NCBI GenBank assembly: GCA_015680685.1
Contig: MNCI01008330.1
Span: forward strand, 100,053-164,052
Reading direction: 5' to 3'
DNA: 64,000 nucleotides
Source: Gnetum montanum
Lineage: Eukaryota; Streptophyta; Gnetopsida; Gnetales; Gnetaceae
Shown here: positions 21,518 to 32,269 of the stretch, piece by piece
Numbering within the stretch: the first letter of the stretch is position 1
Layout of the letters: each line of letters opens with the position of its first letter
Notes under the pieces: generated by a model
Seen by the model: only the letters and a program-made list of their open reading frames with translations
The model's database searches: none
What the model was told of the DNA's origin: nothing
Made by a program: the position numbers and the translations under genes

Positions 21518-22650
21518 TCAGACTAAGTACAGCTTCAAGTATAGGTGGTTTACAGGGTTTTCAAACTCTCTACCATCCATGTCTGCCAGATTGAAGGCTC
21601 CATTCTCGTAGGCTTTTGTGACTACGAATCAACCTTCCCAATTTACTAAAAACTTGTCCACATGTTCACGCACAGCTTTGAGGACTAGGTCCACCTTTTT
21701 AATTGGTTTTTGATGTAGGTATGCATGATTATATTGTTACTACTTATCCTGATACCATTTGATGTGACCCAGCATTTGTGCATGTTCTTCCTCTACGGAG
21801 TCAAGATCGATGATCCTTGACTCATTATTCTGGGCTTTATTTATGATGCTTGAAAGGATCATCTATAGTTATGGTACCTGTAATTCAAGAGGCAACACTA
21901 CTTAAGATCCATAGACTAGGCTATAGGGGGTCTTACCTGTAGCCATCCTACATGTTGTATAGTAGGCCTAGAGCACATAGAGGATTTGCTCATGCCATCG
22001 CCTCTTGTTGTTGCTAAGCATTCTTTTAAGCAAGTTGATGATGACTTTATTTGTTACTTCTGCTTGATCGTTAGCCTATGGGTAATATGGTGATGAGAAG
22101 GATTTCTTGATGTCAAGGTTACTACAAAAGGTTTTGGTTTCCGCACTACTAAACTATGGCCCATTATCGGTCATAATAGTCATGGGAAGACCAAACCTTA
22201 TTACGATGATGTCCAGGATGAAGTGGAAAACATGTTGAGATGTAGTTTTCCTAAGGGGAATAACTTCTACCCACTTCGTAAAGTACTGAGTGATAGTAAT
22301 GATGAAGCTATGCCCTGCGGAAGACTTAGGTGTAATGGGTCCTATGATATCTAGTCCCCATCATTGGAATGGCCACGTGATCTGCGTTGGGTGCAACTCA
22401 GTAGGTGACACTTACATGATATTTACTTGACATTGGCACATGTCACACATCTTGACTTTAGCAAAAAAATCATGTTCCATGCAAGGCCAGTAATACCCTA
22501 GGCATCTAATCTTAGTTTCCATGGCCCTAGGAGCTATGTGCCCTCCACATAGTCCCTCATAAACTTCGCTAACTATTTTTTGTGCCTCCTCCCCACCCAT
22601 TTGAGTTAACAGTATTCCAAAAAAGGAGCCTTTACACAAAGTATTATCTC
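21518..22650 (-). pseudogene. Tat-2 integrase (decayed)
   Basis: The zinc-binding domain is open at 22639-22412: YEGLCGGHIAPRAMETKI ... CDMCQCQ. The first His of the HHCC pattern is Tyr, a change explained by C-to-T decay. The core reads WGLDIIGPITPKSSAGHSF, TDNGP followed by TAG, and ANDQAEVTN, so the DDE acids are visible. The tail reads WEGSFVV and NHLYLKLYLV, with a TGA stop at 21518-21520. The stop after TDNGP is at the same codon as in Tat-1, so it may predate the split of the two copies or be a mutable CAG. Confidence 0.88.
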
Positions 22651-22899
22651 CTACCGGGACATACTACTATGCTCACTTTTAGATTACATCCCTTTGGGCA
22701 GATGTCAATTCGTGTGGGGGTTCACCATGTTGTAGGTAGGCTTTCATGTTAGCATACCACTCTTGGGTGTTGGTAGTGCTCACGAAGGCCACATGTACTT
22801 CTTGGATGATAGGGTTTGTGCACTCTATTATTGACGCAGGTAGATTCACAAATAGATGTGATGGTACGTTTTATAATAGCGTAGCTAAGGCATCAGCTA

Positions 22900-23840
22900 T
22901 GGTGTTCTCATTGCATGGCACATGCTGTATGTCTATTTTGGTGAACTTCTGCAACAAGTTTTTGGCCAAATCATAGTAAGGCTGTAAATGTGAAGCTTTA
23001 TAGGCATAGACCTTAGTGATTTGATTAACAAAAAGGTGAGAGTCACCTCAAACTGCCAAATGTTGAATTTTTAACTGTTGGGCTACTAAGAGGCCTCTGA
23101 GAAGTCCTTCGTACTCAGCTACATTATTCATACAAAGGAATGTGAAGTGGTAAGAAAAGGGTTGCATGTCCCCTGAGGGGAATGTAATAACGGTGACAGA
23201 ATTGCCACCTCGTGTGGTTGAGGTGCCGTCGAAGTGCAAAGTGACCTCGAAATGTGATGGTACAAGGTTGACACTACTAACATGTTCATCAGGGAATTCA
23301 GGTTCTATGTTCACCTGATCATCAACGAGTGAGGTTGCAAGCTACGTAGCTATTTCTTGTCCTTTATTGACAATTGGGCTACATAATGTAAGTTGAATTT
23401 CACTATTATTGCCTTCCATCAGGCTATCCTACTACTTTCATACAAGTTGTTCGTGATAGCCTGAAGTATGTTGCTTTTGCATATGATGTTCACTTGACTA
23501 TAGAATAGGTAGTGTCTCACTTTTTTAGCTTGAATACTAAAGTGAGAAAATTCCTTTCCACTTCATTGTATTTGGCTTCATATGTTATCAATGCATGGCT
23601 CAAGTAATAGACTGGTGTTTTAGAGCCATCTTCTCTTTTTTAGCATAACAACGTCGTGATAGACGTGTCCGAAGTAGCAAGGTAGATGTAGAAAGGCTTA
23701 TACCTTTGTGGTGGATAAATAGTTGGGAGGTTTAAAAGCTCACTGTGTTGTCCATTTGAAGTTAACCCCCTTCTTTAGTAAGTGTTGCATGGGGTGTAAC
23801 TTATCAGTCAACCTTACTATAACCTTTTGATGAACTGTAT
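22900..23840 (-). pseudogene. Tat-2 RNase H region with two RNase H-like domains (decayed)
   Basis: RNase H degrades the RNA strand of the RNA-DNA hybrid. A first, standard gypsy domain is seen near 23700-23490 (KPFYIYLATSDTSITTLL, TPVYYLSHAL, YNEVERNFL). A second domain is open at 23314-23048, with HFDGTSTTRGGNSV, FSYHFTFLCMNNVAEYEGL and continuing GDSHLFVNQITKVY and HVPCNENTIADALATL. The second has the features of the additional archaeal-type RNase H known from Tat-lineage elements. Stops are scattered, but both can be read. Confidence 0.78.
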
Positions 23841-25240
23841 TCTACCTTGCAACCCATAAAATTATTTAAGGTTAGTAGGGGGTGCTAGGTTAATGATGAC
23901 CTTAACTTTGTCAGGGTCCACTCATATTCCAGCCTCTGATACTACAAACCCTAGCATGCATCCGATTTTTACACCGAAAACACACTTCTTTGGATTAAGT
24001 CATAGGTCATGCCTATGACAATGCTTCAGGACTATATCTAGATTAGTGGGATGATCAATAGCTATCTTAGACTTTACCGCTATGTCATCCATGTAATCAT
24101 TTAGTCTCTCTAGGAGGTAGTCACTAAATATGTAGGTCATGCCTCATTGGTAGGTTGCTCCAGTGTTCTTTAGACCAAAGGGCATCATCGTGTAATAAAA
24201 AGTACCCCAAGGGGTCATGAATGTAGTTGTCAATTGATGCTCTAGATTTATGCAAATTTGATTATAACCTGAGAACCCATCCATGAAGGACAGTAAAGCA
24301 TGACCAGTCATAGTGTCNAAGGCAACAATTACAGACGAATTCCTACTACCAAGTATCGAGCAGCTTATCGACACTATGACTGGTCATGCTTTACTGTCCT
24401 TCATGGATGGGTTCTCAGGTTATAATCAAATTTGCATAAANATAAAGCATGACCAGTCGTAGTGTCGATAAGCTGCTCGATACTTGGTAGTAGGAATTCG
24501 TCTGTAATTGTTGCCTTGTTCAAATCCTGGAAGTCTATATAGATTCGTATTCCCCCCCTGCCCCATTTTCTTAGAGACTACAACGATGTTTGACACCCAT
24601 TCCAAGTAATCGACCACATGAATGAAACCTGCTTGGTATAGCTTAGTGATTTCATCACGTACGACTAGTACAATTTTTAGTTTAACCTTTTAAGCCTTTT
24701 GTTTAACCGGTTTAACACATGGGTCCAATACAATGTTATGTTGTATTAGCCATGGGTCTAAGCTCGGCATGTCATTGTAAGACCATGTGAATACCTTAAC
24801 ATTATCTTAAAGGACTTTGGATACATCTTTTTGCATTTGTTGATCTAGGAGGGAACTTAGTTTTAGCATTTTTATTTCCCCCTGGATGTCATTATCGATA
24901 CTTCGGTAAGAGGGTCCTCAGTCACATCCCTAGCCTCTAAGTCTAAGGCTTGGACCAAGTGTTTAGGCCAATCTAGGGATGTTTCCAGGGATGCTACATT
25001 GTTATCAATTAATGAATCCTAGTCTATCAACTCTAAGTTTGGATATCTTGTAAGCTTTCCATGAGGACTTGTTAAAGTTAAAAGTGAGTGTAGATCACGT
25101 TGCATGGCCATCTTGTTCAACTTGCCACAATAAGAAGAAGCCTAATCAAGTGATACCTGGTTGAAGCTATGGTGCATAATAGTAAATATTTGCAAAGTAA
25201 TGATGAAACATTCAATGATTGTCAAACATTCAGCCAAATT
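23841..25240 (-). pseudogene. Tat-2 reverse transcriptase (decayed, contains assembly error)
   Basis: The N-terminal part near 25080-24620 reads HGKLTRYPNLELID, then HNIVLDPCVKPVKQK, AGFIHVVDYLEWVSNIVVVSKK. Past the false inverted segment at 24318-24441, the palm reads HALLSFMDGFSGYNQI, FMTPWGTFYYTMMPFGLKN, and NDYMDDIAVKSK with the catalytic YMDD at 24084-24095. The following KHCHRHDLWLNPKKCVFG is the usual thumb region. YMDD is intact, but the frame has stops, and the inverted piece makes the exact reading uncertain at 24318-24441. Confidence 0.85.
24318..24441. other. Probable assembly artefact: inverted duplicate between single Ns
   Basis: Single Ns stand at 24318 and 24441. The 122 bases between them are the reverse complement of the flanks: the inverted segment repeats 24247-24317 and about 24459-24516. 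Removing it gives a continuous RT reading. Confidence 0.85.
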
Positions 25241-25246
25241 CGTAGA

Positions 25247-25620
25247 TTACCAATTTAAGGTCTTGGCAAACCGTGAGCGGATTCGAATATGAAACTGACG
25301 CTAAGTCTACCAGTTTAAGGTCGTGGTGGACTGTTAACAGGTTTTAAAGGTTACTAGTTTAAGGTATTTTTGGACCGTTTAATAGGTAGGTTTCGTAGAA
25401 TGTTACTAATTTAAGGTCTTTGTGGACTGTGGTGCATAGGTTTGTGAACGAAGTTGCTAGTTTAAGGTCTTTGCAAACTATTAATAGGTTTTTTAGATAT
25501 AGTTACTAGTTTAAGGTCTTTGCGAACCGTGGTGTATTTTTAGATAAAATTGCTAGTTTAAGGTCTTTGTGGACCATGGCATACAGGCTTGGTATGGGTA
25601 GGTTTCTAATTTAAGGTGAG
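25247..25620. repeat. Tat-2 inner array A, CTAGTTTAAGGTCTTTG core
   Basis: Eight copies of (A/G)TTTAAGG start at 25253, 25313, 25357, 25409, 25460, 25509, 25556 and 25609, with spacing 44-60 bp. The best unit is TTGCTAGTTTAAGGTCTTTGTGGACCRTGG. It lies between RT and the promoter of the opposite-strand gene. Confidence 0.82.
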
Positions 25621-25763
25621 GTAAAATTTTTGGTTGGGCCCACCTATTTGCAAATAGGAATGCTACGCTATTTTAGATTTATGACACGCTAGTACTACAT
25701 TACATGGGGCATCCCACATTACTCGAGGTGTGAAAATGGCAAGTTATTTTTCACCATGTTGGC

Positions 25764-25771
25764 TATAAATA
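25764..25771 (+). promoter_or_regulatory. TATA box of the opposite-strand gene in Tat-2
   Basis: GGCTATAAATAGGGG on the plus strand, about 135 bases before the first start codon of the spliced gene (25904). It resembles the LTR TATA boxes of this family but points the other way from the element. Confidence 0.6.
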
Positions 25772-28700
25772 GGGGTTTACCCCTGGTAAGCTTGTCATTT
25801 TCGTTGTCAGAGGACAAAGCCCACATCCAGAGCATAGTGCGATCGTGCTAAGAGAAAGTGAAATAGCGTAGTGTAGCAGCCGACAACATTTACGATCGAA
25901 GCGATGGCACCCAAAGGTGAACATAAGCACTGAGGGCTCGCTAAAGTGGATGAAGTCAAGGACACTTTGGGGTGCCTAACTCAGGCATGCATCACAGTGC
26001 CGGAGGAGACTCCATCTGCTCAATAAGTTATTAGGTTGCCTTTGTTATTCATACTTCTACAATCGTTATTGTCAAAATCTACATCTTTTGCCACCGTTTT
26101 GGTCATCGTTTTTGCCGCTATGCTACCGCCGTCGCTGGTTGTCCATGGTGGTTGTATGGATGTTACACTGTAGCTACATGCAGTAGCGCCTTGGCCGCCA
26201 TTGTTGCGACTACCTTGTCACAGTGATTTGGGTGAGCCTGGGTAGCTTAGTGCATGGCTAGCATAGCGTGCCACCTTCAAGAGTGTAACATAGTGATTTG
26301 ACAAACGAGACATGTGTTGAATGCAGTACAATGCGAATTATTTTATACAACTGAATTATGGTTGGGACGGCTGCAGCACAGTAAACTCTTACTTGTTTGA
26401 ACTTTGTAATGCTTTTACTGTGGTATGCCAGTATGTTACAAGGTTTAGTAGGTTTGTCATGCTGTTAAGCCTGTAATACTACCACGTTGCCAAATTTGTT
26501 AAACCTGCTATATGGCCATGCTTGTTGTAGTAATGCATTGATGGCATCGTTGCATTGTTGTATGTTTGCTTGTTCCTATTTTTTTGCTACATTATGCATT
26601 ATTGAGGGGTTGTTGCATTGTGTGTAGTTTGATGACCTTGCTATGTTGCGAAACTTGCTTTGTTGTTTGTTTGCATACACTTGTTATATATATATATATA
26701 TTTGCGACTGTGAAATCTTGCTACACTACATGCAATGGGAATGCCATACTATGCTATACATAATGAGAGGGTTATGCTACGCTACATGTAAACTTTGCTT
26801 GTACATAGTGCTAACATTTGGTTCTTCATTGGTGTAGGGTTATGTTGAAATCCATTTTGATTATCCTGGAAATCGTAGGAGTCCTATGCTGCCTAAGAGA
26901 ACCAGTGGCCAATGTCCCGCCTCCTCATGCAGGTGTGGAGTGGTAGGTGGTCTGGTTCTAGGAGGGTGCATGGGACTTCTTACAATTCCTCCTCTAGCAC
27001 TTTAGTATGATCATTTGGTCACACTTATCGTCGAAGATAGTAGCCGCAATCATAGAAACCATGTTGCCTGGGGCAAACCGGGGTATTTTGAAATTTTTGA
27101 CTAATGGGTCAATTGGGGGAAAATAGGTAGAAGGTTCTAACTAGCGTCCAAAAGGCCTGAGATGCCTAAGTTGGATTTGGGAGATGCCTGAGTATAAGTG
27201 TTAGCACTTATACAATACATTGTTCATTGCCCGCCACATGGGAACCGTTTTTTAGAACCCACTTGGAACTGTTTACTATGTCAATGGGTGAGTTCTACGA
27301 AGGTATTTCGTAATGTAATCAATGATACACTAGACACAGGTATTAACAGTCTACATGTTCATCATTTTTTTTGTGTTACCAGGTTTTTTATTGACAAGAG
27401 TGGCCTTCACGGTGACACGGATGCCTTAGTGTTGGCACAAATGGCCCTGCGGGAGTTTTTCTCCATTGGGAATGTGCATGCCAGTGTGATAGGCCAATTT
27501 GGAGGTGAGTTCAAAACCTATCCAACCTAGTATTCCAAATTTTATGGAAAATGTAAAGAAGCTAGTTGGTTGGATACAGAATGGGCATCCCTCAGGCCGC
27601 TCACCATTGAAGATGTTTTGGTGGATCTCCCACCATTTCCCATGTCGTTCAAATTTGGTACTCTAAAGTGTAAGTTTACTACTAAATGCTTGAGTAATTT
27701 TTATGTTTTTATAACCTTCTTCTTCTTTTTTTTCTTTTTTTATTTTTATTTTTTAGATCGTTTTATTAGCGAAGAAATCCCAGGAGGTGACTGTGATTAC
27801 CTTCAAACGCAACGAGACCAACCTTTTCTTTAAGTATGGGGAGGTGGAGGAGACCCAGTGCTAGCTCTACAATGGGGCCCCAACCACACTGGTCCATAAC
27901 CTTCAGGAGGCTATGCTTATGGACTTGTTTTTGGTGGTTAACCTGAGTGTCATGCCTACTAAGATGCTTTCCCTAGTCAACTCCTCCAAAAAGGTAGACC
28001 GCTTCTGCACACGTGTTCATGGTGTGCATGTGGTGCTTGATGTCAATGATCAATTGTTCACAGAGCTTTTCAATGTCCCCTTTGATGATCTCCCTATGGA
28101 AGAAAAATCCAAGAGAGATGCACATAATTAGGAGGACATCAAGGAGTGGCTAGGAGCTGCCAATGATCGAAAGGGGATTTATATGGAGAAAGCCAAGCTA
28201 TGGGTGGCCAACATGGTTTACCCTATCTTCTGTGCCCATGCCTTTTCCAAGTTGTTGTCCCAAGGAAAAATCATTGGGATTGAGTAGGCTCAGATAATGA
28301 GGGATGTCATGGAAGAAGGAACCCATTACAATTGGGCCAAGCACCTTTGCAAAGGCATGCAGGATGAAATGGTCAAGCTTCGCAGGAAGCTTGAATCCCA
28401 TTTCAACATGCACCATGCCTTTTTCATAGCCTTCTTATGGCATTTTTCAGAATTATTGGTAGTTTGTGAGAATGGGATTTGGGTACTATAAGATCATAGC
28501 TAGATCTCCAAACCATGGATCTACTAAGTCTTCTGTACCACCTGATCTCAGGACCCCCCAAAAGCTATTGGGGAATAATTCTCGATGATGAACAGGGATC
28601 GGGTGGCACGCAACTTTTAGGCCAAGGATAGCATGGGAGAGGCATCCCCCATCACCACCAGTAGTGTGACAAGGGGGGAACACCTCATTACAGAGACGAT

Positions 28701-30665
28701 GACAACCAAGCTACAACGTAAGAGGTCCTGCCCTACCGACGAGACCCCCTATGCTAACGAATAAAGGGGGAAGAAGCTGCAATTCAAGCTTTGTAGAGTG
28801 CAACCTCCAATTGGTAAGTATTCAATATTTTTTTTTGCTAACATTTGCTATGTTTTGTTATGCTAGGTAGCGTAGCATCTGCTTCAGGTTAGTACACTTT
28901 ATTGACTGCGACTATGGTTTATCAGTGGAGGAAGAAGAAGAAGAAGAGGGAGAAGAGGTGGTGGCCCCTATAATAGGGGCAATCGACAAAAATGAGGAGG
29001 CCCAAGCTATGGAGGAGAAGGCCCCTACTGATGAGGAAGGGGCCCCTGCTACAGAAGAAAGTGCCTTGATTGGTGAGGAGGAGGTCTCTACTGATGAGGA
29101 GGAGGAGGAGGAGGAGGAGGCCCCTGTCGACGAAGAAAGGGGCCTAGCCAATGATGAAGAGGCTCCTAGCAACCAGGACGAGGCCCCTACTGGAGACCCT
29201 TTTGCAGAGAGTAGCTCAATGCTGGAGGGGCAAATGAGCGTCAAGGATGCTGCTACGTTATTGGTTCAGCTAGAAGGAGAGGGGCTCCATCTGGATGCTA
29301 GTGAGTTTGATCACATATTTGACAATGTGCCGATGGGTGACCCCCCCACTATCACCCCTATGGGTTTGCTGGGTAGGAGCTTTACATTGTCATTTATGCT
29401 ATTCATCATCCCTATTATGGTTCTCTCCATTTTAACTAACATGTTTTACCATGTAGATGATACCACTGTTGACACCCCCAACCCATCCTCGATCAGCTTG
29501 CAACCATGGACTGAAACCCCTGATAAATTTAGTTTCATGGAAGGGGTGGTCAATGACATGATCGACCGTGTAAGGCAGGTTGACCCAGAAGTGGGTAGGT
29601 TAAAGTTCTACGCTAGACTCTACATTGTTGTTGCATTCACTACACCTCTGTGACTAATGCATTTTTTTTGTGGTTGGTAGCTTCTCGTCTCAAGTGGGAC
29701 CCTAAGTGCTCCATTAAGGTCAACGTCATGCCTGCATTTCCACTAGAAGTAACTGAAGTACCTCGTCGCGTATACAACGAGGCAAGTCAATGTGCTTTGT
29801 ACTCGACATGCTCCTTGTGGGAATATAAGCACGTGAATGAACACCTTTGGAAATAGGTCCAGAGGCTTGAGAAGGAGAAGGCCAACCTAACTGCTGAGGT
29901 AGGAAATCTCCGTTCTAGGAACAAATTTCTGTTGGCTCGAGACACTAACGATGGTAGTTGGTGCATGGCCATCATTGACTAGGCAAGGTACTGGACAGCT
30001 ATGCAGTGCAACAATGAGACCACCCGTGAGATAATAGAGCAGTGCATGCAGATGGACCTGTTAACCTAGAATAACCAAAACTGGAAAGATTACAGTGCCA
30101 AGGTTTACAAATGGGGGGCAAGCATAGAAAAATCATAAGCATATGTATAAGCTAGAACGTGCTACCTATCGTAAGCAATACAAGGATGCCTCAGTCAAGT
30201 TACATACTCATGAGGTATTCCTTGATATTATTGGTGCTTCTAGGGCTGACAACAAGTTCATGCAATAGGTGATAGTGAGTGAGTTCCCCGAAAGGGAAGT
30301 GACCTTTCCTACGGGTGAGACCACTACTATCGCCTTTTCTCCTGGATCTCCAAGATGGACATCCGTAGAGAGGGAGAAAGTTGCTGCAAGCACTGATTTG
30401 GGTGACAGGAATTGGGCTAACATCATGAAAGAGAAGATCTTATGATGCCTAGCGGCAGACCTAGATTGGATACCCCTCGAAACAAACGTGGGGCTGTCTT
30501 AGGTTAGTCATCCTTCAGTGTAGCGACAATTTATTTTGTTGGAATCTTTATGATGAATTTAGGTGACTAGTCTATTCTTTCATGGTGCAGGATCTAAGTG
30601 AAGACACGGGGCCTACTAAAATAGGAGATGGTGGAATAGGTGAAGGATCATACCATAGTAGCTGA
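25764..30665 (+). pseudogene. Multi-exon gene antisense to Tat-2, between protease and RT
   Basis: I do not recognise the product. A plausible start (GCGATGGCACCC) is at 25904, followed by MAPKGEHKH. Supported introns (GT...AG) are 27298-27382, 27670-27756, 28814-28925, 29373-29456, 29595-29680 and 30503-30590. Reading phase is kept across all except 27670-27756. The protein would have a globular N-terminal part (GLHGDTDALVLAQMALREFF, TIEDVLVDLPPFPMSFKFG, FCAHAFSKLLSQGK, MQDEMVKLRRKLESHFNM), a Glu-rich linker at 28926-29200, and a coiled coil (VQRLEKEKANLTAEVGNLRS). It ends at TGA 30663-30665. In-frame TAGs, mostly at probable CAG codons, and a frameshift near 30120 make it a pseudogene. Extra ORFs, some antisense, are known in Tat and Athila lineages; the family of this one is unassigned. 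Confidence 0.72.
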
Positions 30666-30832
30666 CCCTTTTATTTGAATTGAAAAAATGTTACAAACAT
30701 TGTTAATTTATGAAAGAAAATTTGGAATGTGAAGAGATCTATTTTTCTCATGTGTTATATGTTGTATTTATTTTTATTTTATTTTATTCTATTTTTTATT
30801 TATGCATTGAATTTTTTATAAACATCTCATGT

Positions 30833-31105
30833 TAGTTTTAGGCCATTTCGGGCCGTAACGATAGTTTTAGGCCATTTTGGGTAGTAATGATAGTTTAAGG
30901 CTATTTCAGGCCATCGCTAGTTTTAGGTCATTTTGGGCCATCGCTAGTTTTAGGCCATTTCAGGCCGTCACTAGTTTTAGGCCATTTCGAGTCGTCACTA
31001 GTTTTAGGCCATTTTAGGCCATTGCTAGTTTTAGGCCATTTCAGGTCATCACTAGTTTTAGGCCATTTCCGGTCATCACTAGTTTTAGGCCATTTTGGGC
31101 CATGG
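30833..31105. repeat. Tat-2 inner array B, 27-bp TAGTTTTAGGCCATTTYGGGCC
   Basis: Ten units of 27-29 bp, from TAGTTTTAGGCCATTTCGGG at 30833 to TAGTTTTAGGCCATTTTGGG at about 31080. Because 27 is a multiple of 3, the minus strand is open and encodes a 9-residue repeat (KWPKTSDDL), which I regard as incidental. It flanks the opposite-strand gene on its 3' side and matches the Tat-F remnant at 6385. Confidence 0.9.
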
Positions 31106-31439
31106 TGTTGAGGGTAAAGAAAAATTTTTCTAGTTTTATGCCTTAGTGGGTCATGGCGTAATGCAAACGGAGGACATGTCAACGGTTTAAAGAATAAGTT
31201 AGACACCTGGCGGAAACGAGTAAATGTGAAGCAAACAAGGGATAGATGTATAATGGGCATTAATTGAGTAAGGAATAGTGGATTTGTTATGCTACACGAG
31301 TAACGATCATCCTCACAACTGCTTTCTAACCCATCGTGGATTTTGCGATATGTAAGGCTGAGAGGCTTTATTTTGGTATTCTTATACATTGTCGTCTACC
31401 GCTTGAAAAGGAAACTAGGCTCACGCAGTTTCATTTTCC

Positions 31440-32269
31440 AAGCCGGCATCTTGGGCCAGTTCTTTTGTTAAAAGGTTAGTATTAGCAGAAATAGGTGCCT
31501 CATTCTCGGAGGTTATGACCTCTGAACCCTACTCCATATCTACATTTTTTATTTCCTGGGTTGTCACTTCGTTACCATGGATCACCACCTCCCTGCCTAC
31601 GTAAGGTAGATGGATTTCCTAATGTATGGGTGAAGAGATAGCCCTAAGTTGGGCTAACCATAACCATGATCTCCCAAAGATTAGGTTAGACCGGAACATC
31701 TCTTCCACCACGATAAATGTTGCACTTGTGAGGAACTAGTCCCCTACCACAAAGTCAATGTGGATAGTGCCTTTCACCACTACCCATGCCCCGTTGCATA
31801 ACTTTAGACATGACGTTGTCATGGGCTTGATTTGGTCTACCAAACCCAGTTTGTCCACTATTGGGAAAGGGATGAAATTTGTAGTAGCCCCGTCATCAAC
31901 ATGTACTCTTCGGATATTATGTTGTCCGACCCGAATTGTGATGAATAGGGGTGCTATCATCACCTGACCCTTTTCAAGGTCTTCCCTAATGGACTCATCA
32001 TAGAATGTCAATTTGGATGGTTGTGGTTCTTCAGGCATAGAAGGAAGCATGCTGGAATGGATTGCTTTTTCTTTTACTAGCATGTTCTTGTCAACTGGTA
32101 TAGACATTAACATGCAAACCAGAGCCTCATGATGTGCAATGGAAGTCATTACTAGGTCGTATAGGCTCAATGTTATGTTCTTTTGTTTTAGAGCCTGCTT
32201 GACCTGAGTAAAAGCGCTTAAGAGGTCTTGTCCACATTCCTGTTGTTTACTACCCTTCTCTTCCTCCAT
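31440..32269 (-). pseudogene. Tat-2 protease
   Basis: Aspartic protease of the element. A 177-codon open frame (32269-31736) contains PLFITIRVGQHNIRRVHV and the active site DDGA at 31886-31897, then FIPFPIVDKLGLVDQIK and GTIHIDFVVGD. The usual DSGA/DTGA is DDGA here, as in Tat-F, so it looks characteristic of the family. After a stop the frame continues with TFIVVEEMFRSNLIFGRSW and SSPIH. Homology to Tat-F ends before the array at 31105. Confidence 0.85.

Noticed and set aside
21349-21594. Plus-strand frame with a 10-residue repeat (VYSHSGLWMP type)
   Set aside because: Produced by the 30-bp array in the Tat-2 3' UTR.
25247-25620. Regularly spaced repeats that could suggest a CRISPR array
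   Set aside because: Spacing is irregular (44-60 bp), units decay and spacers are related, no cas genes are present, and the setting is a plant retrotransposon.
26690-26702. TATATATATATATA tract as a TATA promoter
   Set aside because: A simple dinucleotide repeat inside the antisense unit with no downstream initiation context.
28912-29244. Minus-strand Ser/Ala-rich open frame
   Set aside because: It is the mirror of the Glu-rich linker of the plus-strand antisense gene, which has consistent splice phases.
30928-31389. Minus-strand open frame with a 9-residue repeat (KWPKTSDDL type)
   Set aside because: It is the translation of the 27-bp array B; the period being a multiple of three keeps it open. 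No start context or homolog.
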